Positions 37,767-64,000 of a stretch of DNA of 64,000 nt are shown here, one piece after another. Origin of the DNA: Trichoplax sp. H2 (taxonomy: Eukaryota; Placozoa; Uniplacotomia; Trichoplacea); NCBI GenBank assembly GCA_003344405.1, contig NOWV01000096.1, forward strand, positions 124,001 to 188,000. The letters are read 5' to 3'. A model generated the notes under the pieces. It saw only the letters and a list, made by a program, of their open reading frames with translations, was not told the DNA's origin and searched no databases. A program made the position numbers and the translations under genes. Each line of letters opens with the position of its first letter. The first letter of the stretch is position 1.

Positions 37767-37863
37767 TCTTGTCATTGGCGTCGCTGTTCTGACGGTTGAA
37801 GCTAAGAAACAGTTGACGTTCTCCTGTTGTCCTGGTTGCACTGCTGCTGGACGTCCATCCAAC

Positions 37864-49918
<12,055 letters not shown>

Positions 49919-52900
49919 ATATTAGGTTAATACAATAGCTTCTCATAAAGTTTATTGATTATGTATTGGCGGTACAGCAGTTGATAAACTTTTTACTTAA
50001 AGTAACTAGTATTAGCAAGTTGTTGTAGCTACGGTCGTATTGAAGGCTCTTGCGTATTGTTTGAATGTCTGTTTGTTTGTTTGTTCCGGTTGCTTTCAGC
50101 CGGTAAATTTGATAAGTGATGGATAAATATCACAGCATACCGGCTTATGCCTAGCAACTGAAAAGGAATTTAAGCAAGTGTACCGTTGTATACTATTTCA
50201 CCACATATGCGATGATGCAAAATTCAAGGTTGCATATTGTATATTGCATCATAATATATTTGTTTATAATGATATTTTCAGTGATGATCTTTGGGTATGT
50301 TGTGCTGTACAACTTACGAAATGTTATGATAAAAGCGCCTACCCACGTTAGGGTCTCTTGTGTGATAGCAGAGTTGTATTTCTACGCGTATTTACGATGG
50401 ATATTTATTCTACTTTGTTTGCAGTAAACGCTAGTGCATACAGTATGTAAACTGATGGTACTGGACAGTGTACAACGCTATGGCGGCGGCATACTGTATA
50501 TTAGTGTAAGTTAGACCTAACGTAAGTACCGGACAGTGCAGCGTACTGTATAAATCAAAATACTATGTAAACAATCATTGATTCATGTACAGAGTACAGT
50601 AATCCTAATCTGTACTGTATCAACTTTTAGTAATCACGATCAGTAATGCAAATTTTGAATTCGAAGAATTAGATAAGCCACTGATAGGATGACCCTGCAT
50701 ATTAAATGAGAGTTTGTGTGAACTAGAGTGGACGTATTGAGTAGCATTGGGCGGCAATAGCTAGGAATACATCCGTTAGCTCATCTCATCCAGATTTACG
50801 GGTTCAATAATACTGGTAGCATTCAGTTTAGCCCATTCAAGATTGGAGTTTTATTGATTTGTTCGTGCTATATACTGTAAGTATAACAGCACATGCCAAT
50901 GGAATTCCTGTCTAGCAGATTGAAGTTATTCACTTGAATTTTTTCTACTTTAAGTTTAAAAGCATGTCGTGATTTTTAGCATACAGAGTCTGCAGGCATT
51001 GCGCTAATTTTAATTTGATCAACCCGATCTCATTTATCCATGTGTATTGCATTATCGCGCAATTCTGCATCTCATGACAACAGGACAAATGAATCCTTAA
51101 TAAGGTACTGTCCTATACGTTGACACGATGAACATTTCTTATTTTATTGTACAGAAAGTGTTTTAACAGACCACAGCGAAGACTTTGCACGAGTCCAGCT
51201 TGCTTTTTGAATCAAGTTGTTATTGTCCCTATCGACATCAAGGTGAGCTTGTCAACTGCAGGAAAGAATATAGAATTTTCCATCAAATCAATCCTTGCTA
51301 TGCTAGCAGTGCAAAAACTACCAATTTACCATCGCTTGTATGCACGACTGGTTAGATGGGGTGCAAACAGAATAGAAGCTACTATTCAATGATTCTAGCA
51401 TATTACTTGCAGAGGAAAAGCATTGTTTTGTTGCTTTTGATGAGCACAGTAGCATGTTGCAATAATTGTTTGTTTTTGTTGTTGATGTTGACCTTGTTAT
51501 TGTCTTTGATGACTAAAACTAACTCAAAACCATGAGTCGGCAAAAAGTTAATACCTGAGTCCACACACGTGATCGGAATCATAATCAACATGATCGTGGA
51601 TTGTACTGTACACTGTACACTGTACCGTGCTGGATGGGGCGGTTGATCTGGCTTGACGCCTGCGCCCTGCAGTCGCCAAGTCTAGTTTACGCTTTCGATG
51701 ACGTAACAATTGTCCTGTTGTCAGGTCCAGCTACAGGTCACTCGCATAGTCAAGCGTCATCTTCGCTGTACTGACTACAGTGCATTGTACTGGCCAATAA
51801 CGCTTCAACCTCACCGTGACGCTTCATCTTTGCTGCACTTCAGCTGCTCGCTGGCTGCTTCAACTTCGTTGTCACCGGTCTGACATTTTTCCGCCATTGC
51901 AGAGAAAGAAAAAGCACTGGAAAATTCTTGTTTTGCAGGTAAAAATTATGCTAGCAAAGAAGCCATAAATTAATTTTTTCTGTGTATGTTACAGTCGAAA
52001 AGAGAGCTAATTCGTCATGAGAGAGAGAGAGAGAGAGAAATGACCTTGGAAGCGAGTTGAATTGAAATTGATAGTGGCACTTGTACGGAATCGTGTTCAC
52101 GCATTGCAAAGTAGAAAAGTTTACAGTCGTGGGAGCGCTACCACTTGCCATCTTCACAGTATTTGTTCCTTTCTCATTTCCATGGCCAATGGCTCATCGT
52201 TCTACTCAGATTGAAAGGACACTAAAATGAATATCAGCCATCTCTTAGTCACTGAGGAAGAAATAGGCTTTGTAACTGTGATTTTACTGCACGGGTCTTC
52301 TTTTGTTCCGTGATCCCTATGGAAAGTCCAATGAACGATTGGATACAGTTTAGGTATAGGCTTTCTCGATGACGCCATTGAATCATTTTCAGGCGCGTTC
52401 TATTTCTAGGCCTTGTCGTTATGGTACTAATGTAGTTTTCAGGCCAATCATGGCCAAAACAACTTAGGATATCAATACACACTCTCCTATCAGGGGAGTG
52501 GAAGTGTTATTGACGCCCTGCTAATTTAAACATGCTGCAATAGGATACACAACATGATAGCGAGTGCGAATTCAAATTAGATGGACACTTCGTCGACAGT
52601 AAGATAGATAGACACCCCTCAGAAAATGGTAATGATAATTCAATCGTACAATTTTTCAAGTAGTCATGGCCGAATTGCCTGCAATCGTGGTTTTACTCCA
52701 GTATCCCAGTGCAAAGAAAGGGAAATACTGCAATGATTTAATGTTTGCCATCATCATCCATGCATGTGTAAAAAATCCTTCAAAGCGATATTTTGCCACT
52801 ATTGTATCAGTAGTGGATAGTTCATAGACTACACAAAAAACGGGAAACACTACCATGGTTCCACATCTGTATACACATAGGTCGTAGAAGCTGCTATCAT

Positions 52901-53292
52901 CATCGATGCATGTGCTAATGCCTTTCTAAGCGATGATCTATCTATTTTACCACCATTGCATCGGTAGTGGACACTTAATACAGTACACTGATCAATACGG
53001 TAGCAAAAAAAAAGTTGATTAATGCAATGGTACGGTTTCAAACAGTCGCGGTCGAGTCATTTCAAAGAAAGGGAAACACTGCAATGATTCCTCTATTGGT
53101 CTTCATTAATTATCATGGATGAATGTGCTAATGTTCTTCTTGACGTTAATATCTGATCACTGTTGCATCAGTTATTAAATCATAGCGATCGAGAAACGAA
53201 TTCATTAATGATCTTGTGCGTTATTCTTTTTCTAGCAGCTGTCAATATAAAGTAAGGGAATCAGTTCATTTAGATCCACCTTGAGTGTCACG
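49919..53292. other. Spacer between the two ABCC genes
   Basis: No gene recognised. It holds scattered TACTGTA-type words (about 50450-50620), a moderately GC-rich stretch near 51600-51890 opening with TGTACTGTACACTGTACACT, a (GA)10 run at 52019-52038 and the repeat at 52650-53180. A hydrophobic 71-codon frame at 50212 lies in the probable 3' UTR of copy 1 and has no support. Confidence 0.6.
52650..53180. repeat. Three degenerate ~165-190-bp units before ABCC copy 2
   Basis: Each unit contains GGGAAA.ACTGCAATGATT or a variant, then ATCATC.ATGCATGTG, CTAATG.CTT and ATTGCATC(A/G)GTAGTGGA. Core matches lie near 52712-52822, 52900-52972 and 53076-53180. The array ends about 110 bp before the ATG at 53293. 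Confidence 0.7.

Positions 53293-64000
<10,708 letters not shown>

Larger units (their letters stand above)
35054..37863. other. Spacer between SLC15 pair and first ABCC gene
   Basis: No gene recognised. It contains a 187-bp tandem duplication, a palindromic TACTGTAC cluster and a minisatellite-like array close to the ABCC start, each listed separately. Confidence 0.6.

Noticed and set aside
50212-50427. Hydrophobic 71-codon frame after ABCC copy 1
   Set aside because: In the likely 3' UTR, with no family resemblance or second copy after other genes.

Overview
The window is eukaryotic nuclear DNA from an animal. It is about two thirds A+T and has GT-AG introns, mostly 70-250 bp with a few of 1-3 kb. 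It carries clear homologues of animal proteins: SPOP, a MYL6-type myosin light chain, SLC15A4-type transporters and full-length MRP1-type ABCC transporters. The compact introns and vertebrate-like exon layouts make an early-branching animal such as a placozoan my best guess, but the sequence alone does not prove it. All gene models below were built by hand by joining exons so that reading frame and splice phase agree.

Layout. Positions 1-12.6 kb hold a large tandem duplication. Each copy contains one unrecognised four-exon gene (CDS 1549-3190 and 10382-12172) with a matching TATA box, 5' untranslated exon and poly(A) signal. Between the copies lies a gene-poor stretch with a 20-N gap (5968-5987) and a 490-bp near-identical repeat that looks like an assembly artefact. 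From 12.6 to 17.6 kb there are tandem repeats, a GC-rich island and clusters of TACTGTAC-type palindromic repeats. SPOP (17620-20106, +) follows, then a MYL6-like essential light chain on the minus strand (23031-21215) that includes a 28-nt microexon. Positions 23.2-24.8 kb are repeats again, including a 24-bp minisatellite.

The second half is four + strand transporter genes in two tandem pairs. The SLC15A4-like genes lie at 25478-29557 and 31720-35053. The ABCC1/MRP1-like genes lie at 37864-49918 (30 exons, 1523 aa) and from 53293 to beyond the window end (29 of probably 30 exons seen). Within each pair nearly every exon has the same length and phase, so both pairs arose by tandem duplication of intron-containing genes.

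Roles. The SLC15A4-like proteins should be peptide/histidine transporters; the first has a lysosomal-type dileucine signal and two CACGTG boxes upstream. The ABCC proteins should be ATP-driven exporters of organic anions and conjugates. SPOP is a substrate adaptor of cullin-3 ubiquitin ligases, and the light chain belongs to non-muscle/smooth-type myosin II. I see no operon-like link between these genes; the shared theme is tandem duplication. No tRNA, rRNA, CRISPR array or virus-like coding region was recognised.
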